DNA from: Micromonospora sp. CB01531
GTDB taxonomy: Bacteria; Actinomycetota; Actinomycetes; Mycobacteriales; Micromonosporaceae
Direction of reading: 5' to 3'
Length of the DNA stretch: 34,628 nt
Assembly: GCF_001905095.1 (NCBI RefSeq)
Contig: NZ_LWLS01000121.1
Coordinates: 1-34,628 of the forward strand
Made by a program: the position numbers and the translations under genes. Each line of letters opens with the position of its first letter. Within the stretch, counting starts at the first letter, position 1. Of this stretch, positions 27,701 through 34,628 are shown piece by piece. The notes under the pieces are model-generated. The model was given only the letters and a program-made list of their open reading frames with translations, searched no databases and was not told the DNA's origin.

Positions 27701-30449
27701 GCATGGTGGTCATCCGTGGCTTCTGCTCGTCCGAAGGAGGTACGGGAGGCGCGTGGTCCGCCCACAGCGCGTCGAAGTTCACGCCGACGCCGGCGACCGC
27801 GAGCCGGCCCAGCGCCTCGTGCAGCGCGGTCACCCCGTTGCGGCCTTTGCGGTCCAGGCTCACCGCGAGGTGCGGGCGGCCGCCGAGGATCCGGTCGACC
27901 AGCGCGGTCAACGTCGACCCGGCGCCGATCTCGACGAAGGTGCGAACGCCGGCGGCGTACATGGCCTCGACCTCGTCCACGAACCGGACCGGCGCCGCGA
28001 GGTGAGTCGCCAGCCGTTGCCGCACCCCGTCCGGCGACGCGGGGTACGGGGCCGCGTCGGCGTTGCCGTATACCGGTATCCGGGGTGAGCCGACGGGCAT
28101 CGACCGTAGGTATTCCGCGAGAGACGCGGAGGCCGGTTCGACGAGCGGCGAGTGGAACGCCGTGGCGGTCTGCAGCCGCCGGCCGGTGATCCCGGCCGCG
28201 GAAAGCCGGCCCTCGACGGCGGTGATCCCGTCGGCCGCGCCCGACACGACTACCTGGTCCGGCGCGTTGTGGTTGGCGATCCACACGTCCGCGAGGCCGT
28301 CGAGCAGGGCCTCGATGACCGCGCGCGGGGCCGACACCGCGAGCATCGCACCGCGGACGGAAGCCGCGTCGCGCATCGCCGCGCCGCGCCGGCGAGCCAG
28401 GCGTACCAAGGCTTCCGCGTCAAAGGCTCCCGCCGCGTGCAGCGCGACCAACTCGCCGAAGCTGTGCCCCGCCAGCACGTCCGGGCGGACCCCCAGAGCA
28501 TCGAGCAGGCCGAGCGCGGCCAGGCTCGCCACGGCGAGCGCCGGCTGCGCCAACTCCGTCGCCGTGAGGGCCTGCTGCTGCGCGGCCCGCTCCTCGTCGG
28601 AGAAGGCCGGCACGGGGAAGACGGCGGAGTGCACCGCGAAGTCCAGCCCGGCGGCCCGGTCCCACGCCCGCCGCGCCACCGGGTACTCCATCGCCAGGTC
28701 CGCGCCCATCCCGACGTACTGGCTGCCCTGCCCGGAGAACAGGAACGCGACCTTCCCCGCCGGCGGAGCACCGGTGGCGTAGCTGACGCCCGAAGGAGAC
28801 GTGAAGGACGCACCAGGGGAGGCGGCGATGGCGGTGACGGCCGCGCGCAGCTTCGCCACGAGGTCCTCGACGTCCGACGCGACGACCGCCAGTCGAGCCC
28901 CGTCGCCCGGTGCGAATTCCCGCTGCGACGCGCGGGCGATGTCCGGCAGCGACCGCGACGTGCCGACCGTGGACACCCGGTCGACGAGCCCCTGCGGGGT
29001 CGGTGCGCTCAGGAGTACCAGCTCGGTAGGTGCCGTCCGGACCCGGAACGGGCCTCCCGGCACGTACTCCTCGAGCGTCAGGTGGAAGTTGCTGCCACCG
29101 AAGCCGAAGCTGGACACCGACGCGCGGCGGGGGTGCCGGTCGTCGCGGATCCACGGCCGGGCCACCGTGTTGAGGTACAGCGGGCTGTTGCCCAGATCCA
29201 GCTTGCGGTTGGGCCGCTCGACCTTGATGGTCGGTGGCAGCAGCTTGTGGTGCAGGGCGAGCACGGCCTTGAGCAGACCGGCTGCGCCGGCCGCCGACTT
29301 CGTGTGGCCAATCTGCGACTTGACCGAGCCGAGCGCGCACCACTGGCTGTCCTGCCGGCCGCCGGCCGAGAAGACGGCACGCAGCGCGGTGAATTCCGCC
29401 AGGTCCCCGGCGAGGGTACCGGTGCCATGTGCCTCCACGAGCTCGACCGTCTCCGGCCCGTACCCCGCCGACTCATATGCCCTGCGCAACGCGCGGGACT
29501 GCCCGTCGGCCAGCGGCGCGTAGATGGCGGTGCTCCGCCCGTCCGAGGCGCTTCCCATCCCCTTGAGCACCGCGTAGATTCCGTCCCCGTCGCGCTCGGC
29601 GTCGGCCAGGCGCTTGAGCGCGAACATGACTAGGCCCTCGCCGAGGATCGTCCCGTCAGCCTGGTCGGAGAAGGGCTTGCAGTCACCGGACGGGGACAGC
29701 GCGGGGGTCTTGCTGAAGCACATATACATGGTGATGTCGTTGAGCGTGTCCACGCCGCCGGTGATGACCATGTCGGCCTGGCCGAGGGTGAGCTCGTTGA
29801 CCCCGGCCGTGAGCGCCGCCAGCGAGCTGGCACAGGCGGCGTCGGTCGTGTAGTTCGTCCCGTGCAGGTCGAACCGATTCGCGATGCGACCCGCGACGAC
29901 GTTGCTCAGCAGGCCGGGAAACGATGCCTCCTGCCACGGCACGTAGTGCGCGGCGATCCGCTCGCAGATGGCATCGGCGGACTCCTCCGGGATACCGCTG
30001 TCCAGCAACGCTTTGCGCCATACCGGCCGCTGCAGCCGGCTGGCCATCGTGGCGAGCAGCTCCAGCGGCGCGGTACCGAGGATGACGCTGACGCGCTCGC
30101 GATCCAGCTGCGCCAGGCTCCCGCCGGTCGCGTCCCTCAGGACCCGGTCGGCGACGATGAGGCTCAGCAGCTGGGTGGTATCGATGGCGGAGAGCTGGTT
30201 CGGGGGGATCCCGTATGCCATCGGGTCGAACGCCACCGGGTCGAGGAACGCACCCCGCCGCCCGTACGTTTTGTCGGGCGCCGTCGGATCCGGGTCGTAG
30301 TAGTCGTCGACGAGCCAGTGTGTCGGCGGTACACCTTTGATGAGATCCCGGCCGGACACGACGCAGCGCCAGAAGTCGTCGACGCCAGGCGATCCGGGGA
30401 GCAGGGCGCCGAGGCCAATCACGGCAATCGGCACATTCGCACCAGACAT
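24759..30449 (-). CDS. PUFA-synthase-type protein: KS-AT-ACP-ACP-KR-DH (PfaA-like)
   Basis: 1896 residues with the domain order of PfaA / myxobacterial Pfa2.
- KS (1-460): Cys206 in DAACASS, His341 in EAHGTGT, His382.
- Malonyl-type AT (565-895): GQGSQ, Ser663 in GHSFGE, His766 in AFHSP.
- Pro/Ala linker (925-970), then two near-identical ACPs with carrier Ser1005 and Ser1098 in LGIDSIKRVE.
- KR (about 1150-1640): nucleotide loop TGGARG at 1364-1369, Ser1539 and Tyr1552.
- C-terminal dehydratase fold (1645-1896): His1661 and Asp1817 in the DPAAVDGGLQ block.
It would condense malonyl units, reduce the beta-keto group and dehydrate iteratively. Two ACPs is few; marine PfaA usually has four to nine. 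GAGGTG at 30455-30460 precedes the ATG. Confidence 0.92.
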   Translation of the reverse strand: MSGANVPIAVIGLGALLPGSPGVDDFWRCVVSGRDLIKGVPPTHWLVDDYYDPDPTAPDKTYGRRGAFLDPVAFDPMAYGIPPNQLSAIDTTQLLSLIVADRVLRDATGGSLAQLDRERVSVILGTAPLELLATMASRLQRPVWRKALLDSGIPEESADAICERIAAHYVPWQEASFPGLLSNVVAGRIANRFDLHGTNYTTDAACASSLAALTAGVNELTLGQADMVITGGVDTLNDITMYMCFSKTPALSPSGDCKPFSDQADGTILGEGLVMFALKRLADAERDGDGIYAVLKGMGSASDGRSTAIYAPLADGQSRALRRAYESAGYGPETVELVEAHGTGTLAGDLAEFTALRAVFSAGGRQDSQWCALGSVKSQIGHTKSAAGAAGLLKAVLALHHKLLPPTIKVERPNRKLDLGNSPLYLNTVARPWIRDDRHPRRASVSSFGFGGSNFHLTLEEYVPGGPFRVRTAPTELVLLSAPTPQGLVDRVSTVGTSRSLPDIARASQREFAPGDGARLAVVASDVEDLVAKLRAAVTAIAASPGASFTSPSGVSYATGAPPAGKVAFLFSGQGSQYVGMGADLAMEYPVARRAWDRAAGLDFAVHSAVFPVPAFSDEERAAQQQALTATELAQPALAVASLAALGLLDALGVRPDVLAGHSFGELVALHAAGAFDAEALVRLARRRGAAMRDAASVRGAMLAVSAPRAVIEALLDGLADVWIANHNAPDQVVVSGAADGITAVEGRLSAAGITGRRLQTATAFHSPLVEPASASLAEYLRSMPVGSPRIPVYGNADAAPYPASPDGVRQRLATHLAAPVRFVDEVEAMYAAGVRTFVEIGAGSTLTALVDRILGGRPHLAVSLDRKGRNGVTALHEALGRLAVAGVGVNFDALWADHAPPVPPSDEQKPRMTTMLSGANFGKPYPPVDAPAAPPAIAPVPVLPDPVVVAEPAPVPRADAVPVPAPAPAGLQSLVLTTVADKTGYPVDMLEPHMDLEADLGIDSIKRVEILAAIRRAEPNLPDLDPMQLAKLRTLGEIITQLNGRQPAAPVAQPDPGTPEATDLESLVLTTVADKTGYPVDMLEPHMDLEADLGIDSIKRVEILAAIRRAEPNLPDLDPMQLAKLRTLGEIITQLNGRQPAPAIPAVSPEDGLTRHAVRVVPASAPGFALPGLGKGPVVVTDDGNGTAEHVVTRLRAHGIAAEARADVVVDNHAVVYLGGLADVQDVDEALAVQRRAFAVARTVAPAVAERGGVFVTVQDTGGDFGSRGGDPARAWLGGIAGLARTAAREWPSASVKAIDCERGDRHPAAIAGAIVHELLTGGSALDVGLRADGTRTTIEAVVAPREPGAGNLVEPDSLIVATGGARGVTAEALKALARAVRPKLVVLGRTQLGNEPAYLSGVTEEAELRRAVAEHTTRTTGRPPTPAQLNTEVAHILAAREIAANLDAMSAAGAQVWYLPVDIRDDTAVRLAVEEVRAAWGPITGIVHGAGVLADKLIADKTDEQFDRVFDTKVRGLRALLDATAEDPLTVLCLFSSVSAHIGNPGQCDYAMANEVLNHVAHAQHASRPGLRVASIAWGPWEGGMVGPALAEHFHRQGFPLIPVAQGAQAFVAELAGTSSDTHVVIAAGDAGPIYGAAARPARGEIRLNSSSHPYLADHGIDGIPVVPVALVLEWFTAAAKAWLPGGPALIRDVRVLRRAGLQRFSNGGDRLTVQGSRDGSVSLALELLGDNDSRHYRAQAACNDGRPLRWEVPDDLHPVPRRIYGGGVLFHGPWFQAIHRVEGVSASGAAAVLAGVGDMGWAGDGWHTDPAAVDGGLQLALLWGERVLGGASLPMGVSEYRAYQAGLYEGRTMCVVRARDVRPDSADCDIAFLAADGSVRAELLGVSLVRRPA
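27031..27251 (-). repeat. direct repeat copy 2 (encodes ACP2)
   Basis: Second copy of the 221-bp repeat. The 58 bases between the copies code for a Pro/Ala/Gln-rich spacer. The near-identity at DNA level points to recent duplication or gene conversion rather than selection on protein alone. Confidence 0.95.
27310..27530 (-). repeat. direct repeat copy 1 (encodes ACP1)
   Basis: 221-bp direct repeat, period 279 bp (93 codons), encoding the first ACP. By eye the two copies differ at a single base (27324 here against 27045 in copy 2), a synonymous or near-silent change in the short linker after the ACP. Confidence 0.95.
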
Positions 30450-30461
30450 CGCGACACCTCG

Positions 30462-32039
30462 TCAGGTCAGGTTGCGCGGCGTGAAAGTGAACGCCTGCGC
30501 GGGAACGGGTACGCCGTACGTGCGCAGCTGGTGGGTGCGGGTGATGACCGCCGCGCCCTCGAGAAGGTTCCGGGCAACCTGCACGACGGTACGGTTCGCG
30601 GGCTCGGCGAGGAACGTGCCCGCGGTCCACCGGTTGAACGAGCCCATCGCCGGGCCGCACCAGATCTGGTAGTCGACGCGGCGGTCCGGGGTCCCTGCGA
30701 TGGCCCAGCGGCTGGCGTTGCCGAGGTACCAGCGGAATACCAGCGCCATCTTGTGCCTCGGGTCGGCCTCGGCTAGCTCGATCTGGGACGGGTCCCGGTC
30801 GCGCCAGAACGCTTCGGTGGCAGACCAGATCGACGCCACCGGCGCCCGCAGGATCTCCCGCTCCAGCCGCTCACGCCGCAGCGACGGGATCGCGTCGAGG
30901 CTCGGGTACGTGCGGTACAACTCGTAGAGCTGGGACGCGCGCGCGGCGAACATGGTGCCCCGCTTCAGCACCTGGAGCCTGACGCCCAGCTCGAACATGT
31001 CGGCAGCCGGTGCCATGGCGACGTCGGCAACGTCGGCCTGCGCCAGCATCGCCTTCGCCTCTGCGGACAGGCCCGCCTCCACGCACGCCTGGTTAACCGA
31101 CCCGGTCACGACGTACGCCGCGCCGAGGCCGAACGCGCCAGCCACCGCCTGGGGAGTGCCGAGCCCACCGGCCGCGCCGATGCGGACCGGCCGGGCGTAC
31201 CCGTGCTCCCGGACGATGCCGTCGCGCAGCCCGAGGATCGTCGGGAGCAGAGCCACCAGCGGCCGGTTGTCGGTATGCCCGCCGCTGTCGGATTCCACCG
31301 TGATGTCCTCGGCCACCGGTACCCGCGCGGCGAGGTCCGCCTCGGACTCGGTGATCTGCCCGCGGTCGAGCAGCGTGCGCAGCAGCTCCGGCGGGGCCGG
31401 CGACATGAACCGCGCGGCGACCTCCGGCCGGGACACCTTCGCGAAGACCCTGGTGCGACGGACGACCCGGCCCCCGGCCTCGGCACGCAGACCGGCGACC
31501 GCGCACCGTATGACCGCCGGGGTCAGGCCCATGAACGCCGACGCCGACACGATCGGTACCCCGCGCCGGATCGACACGTCGGCGACCCGCTCCTCGATCG
31601 CCGGCTCGTTCGGCGAGTGGATAAGGTTCACGCCCCAATTCGGCCGATCACCGATCGTCGCGACGAGCTCGTCGACCGCGGCCTCGACGCGGGCCGGGGA
31701 GAGCCCGGCGGCGCCGAAGAAGCCGAGCATCTCGGCGCGGGCCATCGCGACGACCATCGTGGTGGTGGCGATCCCGTTGGCCATCTCGCCTACCACGTAT
31801 GGGAACCGAACCTGGTGCGTCTCGCAGAACGCGCGGTCGCCGAGCCATTCCGGGTACAGCGGCGCGAGCGTACCGACGAGCTCGTGCCCGTCGACGGGCC
31901 GGAGGGACACCCCGCCGCGCACGACGTACACCGTCTCGCGTACCTGGGCCGCGATCCGGGCCACGCCCTCGGGATCGAAGGCCGGCTGGGCCACGGGAGC
32001 GTCGCGGTCTGGACCGATTGCGGTCGTCGTCGCGGTCAT
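30462..32039 (-). CDS. PfaD-like trans-acting enoyl reductase
   Basis: 525 residues, close to the usual 530-550 of PfaD. It belongs to the FMN-dependent nitronate-monooxygenase-like TIM-barrel family. Recognisable blocks are GEMANGIAT (near 84-92), the FMN-site stretch ESDSGGHTDNRP (249-260), IGAAGGLGTPQAVAGAFGLGA (about 287-307) and the late PfaD-typical WCGPAMGSFNRW. In PUFA synthases it reduces selected enoyl-ACP intermediates in trans, which sets where double bonds remain. ATG 32039 has GGGAGG (32044-32049) 4 bases upstream; a longer frame to 32084 lacks such a site. It is the first gene of the operon, 12 bases ahead of the PfaA-like gene, as in the myxobacterial order ER, Pfa2, Pfa3. Confidence 0.92.
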   Translation of the reverse strand: MTATTTAIGPDRDAPVAQPAFDPEGVARIAAQVRETVYVVRGGVSLRPVDGHELVGTLAPLYPEWLGDRAFCETHQVRFPYVVGEMANGIATTTMVVAMARAEMLGFFGAAGLSPARVEAAVDELVATIGDRPNWGVNLIHSPNEPAIEERVADVSIRRGVPIVSASAFMGLTPAVIRCAVAGLRAEAGGRVVRRTRVFAKVSRPEVAARFMSPAPPELLRTLLDRGQITESEADLAARVPVAEDITVESDSGGHTDNRPLVALLPTILGLRDGIVREHGYARPVRIGAAGGLGTPQAVAGAFGLGAAYVVTGSVNQACVEAGLSAEAKAMLAQADVADVAMAPAADMFELGVRLQVLKRGTMFAARASQLYELYRTYPSLDAIPSLRRERLEREILRAPVASIWSATEAFWRDRDPSQIELAEADPRHKMALVFRWYLGNASRWAIAGTPDRRVDYQIWCGPAMGSFNRWTAGTFLAEPANRTVVQVARNLLEGAAVITRTHQLRTYGVPVPAQAFTFTPRNLT

Positions 32040-32767
32040 CGTTCCTCCCAAGTTGTGGCTGCCCTCACTTACGGAGCCCCGCACGGCAAGGTTCGAACTA
32101 AGCCTGAATCTCCGCGTGTCACGAACGTCGAGAGGAGCACCTACGACGTCACCGCTCGGTTAAGGGGGTTCCCGCGGTTGTCGACCTAGTCGGCATGAGT
32201 GCTCAGGAGTGCGGCCGACCGCGCCGTACGCGCGCACCGCAAGTGCCTCAAAGACCGCCCGCACACGAAGCCGTCACACAACCTGCCCCACCAACCGGCA
32301 GTCGCGACGGTCGCCGCGTCGAATAACCCGGCAACGGCATGCCCAGGGTCAACGTCCTGCATGGCAAGGGCATCTGGACCACGGCGATCAGAAGGCGCTG
32401 AACGTCGATGGCAAGACCATGCGCCGCTATCTCGGCGCGGGAACCCCGGGCAAGTTGATCACCGGGGCTGGCGGGTCTTCCGCCAGCATTGGGGTGTTCG
32501 GGGTTTATGGCCGAAGCAGCGGATGCTGCAAAGGAGGGGTTGAACCCCGGGGGTTCAGGCGCCGTAGAACGTGTGTCGCTGTGTTTCCCGTCGCAGCGGC
32601 TGGTGGCAGCGGTTGTCCACTGTCCGGCGCAGACCGCTGCCACCACCCTCATGCCGGTCGGGGTCGCGGTCGCGGGCTAGCGGTGGTATGTGTCGTGGGT
32701 TCCGCCGTTTGCCTGTCTGGGATGTGGCGGCCGCGACCCGCGACCCGGGCGGTGTTGGTGCTGGCTG
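32040..32767. other. 730-base region upstream of the lipid operon
   Basis: Must contain the operon promoter (reading left), but no convincing -35/-10 pair or operator was found by eye. It includes the dyad at 32600-32644. A plus-strand frame through 32209-32790 contains LNVDGKTMR, faintly like an ISAs1-type transposase motif, but nothing around it supports a gene. Probably decayed mobile DNA. Confidence 0.4.
32600..32644. repeat. 13-bp inverted repeat hairpin
   Basis: Arms TGGTGGCAGCGGT (32600-32612) and ACCGCTGCCACCA (32632-32644) are perfect complements around a 19-base loop. It sits downstream of the ISL3 transposase fragment and upstream of the lipid operon. It could be a terminator or part of an IS end. 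Confidence 0.6.
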
Positions 32768-32956
32768 GCTGGCGCGGGTGGCGGCCTTGACTAGCAGTTC
32801 CTCGATGCTGGTGGCGCGGGCGAAGCGGCGTACCGTCGAGCGGTCCAGGTCGAGTTGGCGGCTGATCGCCGACGGCGAGGCGCCGTTGGTCAGCAGTTGC
32901 TGCACGGCGGCGTAGCGCTCTCGGGTACGGATCACCAGGAGTCGTTTGCTGGACAT
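32768..32956 (-). pseudogene. ISL3-family transposase fragment
   Basis: About 63 residues match the internal helix-turn-helix region of ISL3 transposases: RERYAAVQQLLTNGASPSAI, then LDLDRSTVRRFARA and E-E-L-L-V-K-A. The frame then runs into unrelated Pro/Arg-rich sequence instead of the rest of the transposase, and no catalytic DDE region is present. A truncated, inactive remnant. Confidence 0.6.
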
Positions 32957-33018
32957 GCTCGTGAGGTCAGCCGACCCCCATCAACTTCGTAGAGCCCGTA
33001 TGCCGCTGGACGATATGA

Positions 33019-33061
33019 GCGTCGGGTGGGCCGACCTCAGCAGGGTTGGCCCACCCGACGC
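33019..33061. terminator. long perfect hairpin (14-bp stem, extendable to 19)
   Basis: GCGTCGGGTGGGCC (33019-33032) and GGCCCACCCGACGC (33048-33061). The inner bases pair further with two G-T wobbles, leaving a 5-base loop. It lies 175 bases past the stop of the secreted-protein gene and beside the ISL3 fragment. A bidirectional terminator is the simplest reading; an IS end is possible. No T-run is seen. Confidence 0.5.
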
Positions 33062-33236
33062 GTGCAGTCCTGCCGCCCGGTCGGTGCGGGTGTTGCATTC
33101 GTTCCATCGCAGCATTCAGGCTATCCGGATCGCCGCGTCAGAAGTCATCGGCCGCGCGGTCCGGGCGAACGCCTGGACGACTATTTCTCGGGTAGGTCGA
33201 AAGCAACTGGTAGGTCTTGCGATGTCATCGATCGGA

Positions 33237-33635
33237 TCAGGACTGAGTCGCGTACCACCACGCGTCTTGGCCTCCGTTGGCCGTCGTGCCGCGTGTGTAG
33301 ACCTTCCAACCCGGGTTGCTCGAGGCGGAGGCCGCGAAGCTACCCATCCAGAACGTGCTCGAAGAGGTGTTGAACATACCCCTCACCTCGATCTGGTAGG
33401 TGCCCGCAGGGATGTCCCACTTGCCACAGCTACCCGGCGCAACTCGGTAAGAGCTCAAATACGTGCCGGTGTACTCCAGGTAGGACCAGTAGTTGCCCTG
33501 TGAACAGAGCTGTACCCGGCCCTGTCCCATCGCTGCGGCAGCGGGCCCAGCCGTGGCGACGACCGTCCCCGCAGTGAGCGTTGCCGCCGCAGCAACACCG
33601 ATAGCCGCCTTCTTGAGGATGGCATTGACGCCCAT
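33237..33635 (-). CDS. small secreted protein with signal peptide
   Basis: 132 residues, function not recognised. ATG 33635 follows GGGAG (33641-33645) by 5 bases. Residues 1-35 are a Sec signal: Lys8-Lys9, a hydrophobic Ala/Val/Thr core, and an AAAA cleavage region near 32-35. The mature part (about 97 residues) is rich in Gly, Ser, Tyr and Trp with two cysteines (44 and 70) that could form one disulphide. Its alternating pattern suggests a small beta-sandwich, and an extracellular binding domain is plausible. It stands alone among mobile-element relics. The gene is well supported by start signals and codon pattern. Confidence 0.8.
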   Translation of the reverse strand: MGVNAILKKAAIGVAAAATLTAGTVVATAGPAAAAMGQGRVQLCSQGNYWSYLEYTGTYLSSYRVAPGSCGKWDIPAGTYQIEVRGMFNTSSSTFWMGSFAASASSNPGWKVYTRGTTANGGQDAWWYATQS

Positions 33636-34042
33636 TCTCACTCCCTTCTCTGCCTGAGCCGTCACGTGATGCCCAGACCTGGCGTCGCTGGTTGGGGCTG
33701 GACCTTTGTCCCCAGATCAGAGCCAGGATGGCCATCGATCCGGTCAAGCGGTCTCGCGATCTCGCGGTCTCGCCTGAGCACCCACTACCGGGTGACGTAT
33801 GGAACGTCCGGATTGTTCAATCAGCCGCCAAGACCGGCCTCAACAGGGCTCGGCGTGCCACCGCTGCGGCCATGCTGTCAGTTCCTCGTGCGTGCGTTCC
33901 GGCAGCAGGATCTCTAGAATTCCAGCCTGGTGCCGAGCGCGGCGGACATCTCGGCGTTCCAATTGGACAGGGCCAGCACGGCGGGGGCGTCTCCGCCGCA
34001 CACCGCCCGGTGCGGCGCTTCAGGAGTACAGCTTGGCCCGCG
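33636..34042. other. 400-base region upstream of the secreted-protein gene
   Basis: Contains the TnpB-like remnant described separately and presumably the promoter of the secreted-protein gene at its left edge. A direct repeat-like stretch of CTCGCGAT/CTCGCGGT units occurs near 33752-33773. No intact gene or RNA is seen. Confidence 0.35.
33815..33960 (+). pseudogene. TnpB-like transposase remnant (IS200/IS605 type)
   Basis: The plus strand encodes VRIVQSAAKTGLNRA in one frame and CHRCGH about 20 bases later in another frame. Both resemble TnpB: the K-x-G-L-N-R helix before the RuvC/zinc-finger segment, and the first half of the zinc finger. The intervening 60-70 residues normally present are missing and the second CxxC is not clear, so this is a deleted, frameshifted relic. 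Confidence 0.4.
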
Positions 34043-34628
34043 CTACAGCGCCGCGCGCCATCGCGGTGATGGTGGATTGGTACTCCAAGTCACTTGATCT
34101 TCTGGCCGGCGTTGTGACCGAGTGCGCTGGTAGTGGGATCGCCGGGCTCGGGCTTGGGATGTTCGTCGCCAGATTGACCAGTGCAGGGTGTGTGCTGGTG
34201 GTAGTGGCAGGGTGAGGACGAAGGCGTTGAGGAGTCGGCGGATTTCGTCGACGGTCAACGCGATGATCTCCGGGTCGGCGTCGGGCTGTTCGGCGGTGGT
34301 GGCGGCAAGGACGGTCAGGATGGCCAGGGCGAGCATGGCCAGGGTGATGAAGCGGTGCCAGCCGGTCCAGCCACGAACCTGGTAGTGGTCCAGGCCGACC
34401 TGGCCTTTACCGGTCTGGAACAACTCCTCGATGCTCCAGCGTGAACCGGCCACGCGGACGAGGGTATGCAGCGGCGCCGGGCGCGGTGACCAGCACAGGT
34501 AGAACGCCAGCTCGCCGGTGGTGCGATTGCGGCGGATGAGCAGCCACCGATGCTCATTCGGCCGGGTGGCGGTGGTGATCCAGGCCCACAGGTAGCTTGG
34601 GATCTAGCGGTCCTCGCAACACCCAGAC
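34043..34628 (-). pseudogene. IS701-like transposase C-terminal part, with in-frame stop, cut by the window edge
   Basis: The frame from 34603 down to TAG 34043-34045 resembles the C-terminal third of IS701/IS4-like transposases. RWLLIRRNRTTGELAFYLCW is followed by GSRWSIEELFQTGKGQVGLD, which contains the catalytic Glu region, then HYQVRGWTGWHRFITLAML and LTVDEIRRLL. A TAG at 34604-34606 interrupts the same frame just upstream of WAWI, where the domain should continue. Either the copy is dead or the upstream part uses another frame. The beginning lies outside the window. Confidence 0.6.

Noticed and set aside
11814..32039. Enediyne or ordinary modular type I polyketide synthase
   Set aside because: The PfaD-like gene, KS-CLF pair, two FabA-like dehydratase units and LGIDSIKRVE ACPs are specific to PUFA-type synthases; there is no enediyne PKS layout or accessory set.
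32388..32480. LNVDGKTMR on the plus strand as an ISAs1-type transposase remnant
   Set aside because: Only about nine residues match the D-G-K-T motif and nothing on either side continues the family.

Overview
The window is very GC-rich DNA from a filamentous actinomycete. Strong G/C bias at third codon positions, a GOLPH3/GPP34 protein, XRE-TPR regulators, and ISL3-, IS701- and IS1182-like relics all fit. Micromonosporaceae is my best guess, from gene flavour rather than any marker gene. No rRNA, tRNA, origin or CRISPR array was seen.

Left part (1-11312). An IS1182-like transposase tail sits at the left edge. A minus-strand gene row follows (read from 5209 down to 254): APC permease, acetamidase/formamidase, GPP34 protein, GNAT acetyltransferase, and an unusual HTH / zinc-ribbon / TPR protein. 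Next is a coupled pair, an XRE-TPR regulator and a RibD-like deaminase. Two small unrecognised ORFs and a RecD2-type helicase complete this part. It reads as ordinary accessory chromosome.

Core (11814-32039). Five minus-strand genes form one tight, about 20 kb operon whose junctions are 4-nt overlaps or gaps of 11-12 nt. The first three form an iterative polyunsaturated-fatty-acid (PUFA)-type synthase: PfaD-like enoyl reductase; KS-AT-ACP-ACP-KR-DH; and KS-CLF-AT-DH-DH plus an extra C-terminal dehydratase-like region. Then come a fatty-acyl-AMP ligase (FAAL) and a single 1370-residue reading frame. That frame fuses an Ohr/OsmC peroxidase, an FAD oxidoreductase resembling polyunsaturated fatty acid (linoleate) isomerase, an acyl carrier protein, a thioesterase and a cytochrome P450.

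My reading is that the synthase builds a polyene acyl chain. The FAAL activates it and loads it on the ACP of the fusion protein. There the FAD domain may shift or conjugate double bonds, the P450 may oxidise it, the Ohr domain may reduce acyl hydroperoxides, and the thioesterase releases it. The order and product are inference. No phosphopantetheinyl transferase, exporter or P450 redox partner is visible in the window.

Right part (32040-34628). This is mostly decayed mobile DNA: an ISL3 transposase fragment, a TnpB-like remnant and an IS701-like transposase C-terminus with an in-frame stop. It also holds two strong hairpins and one small secreted-protein gene. Mobile relics on both sides suggest the lipid cluster was acquired or rearranged by transfer.
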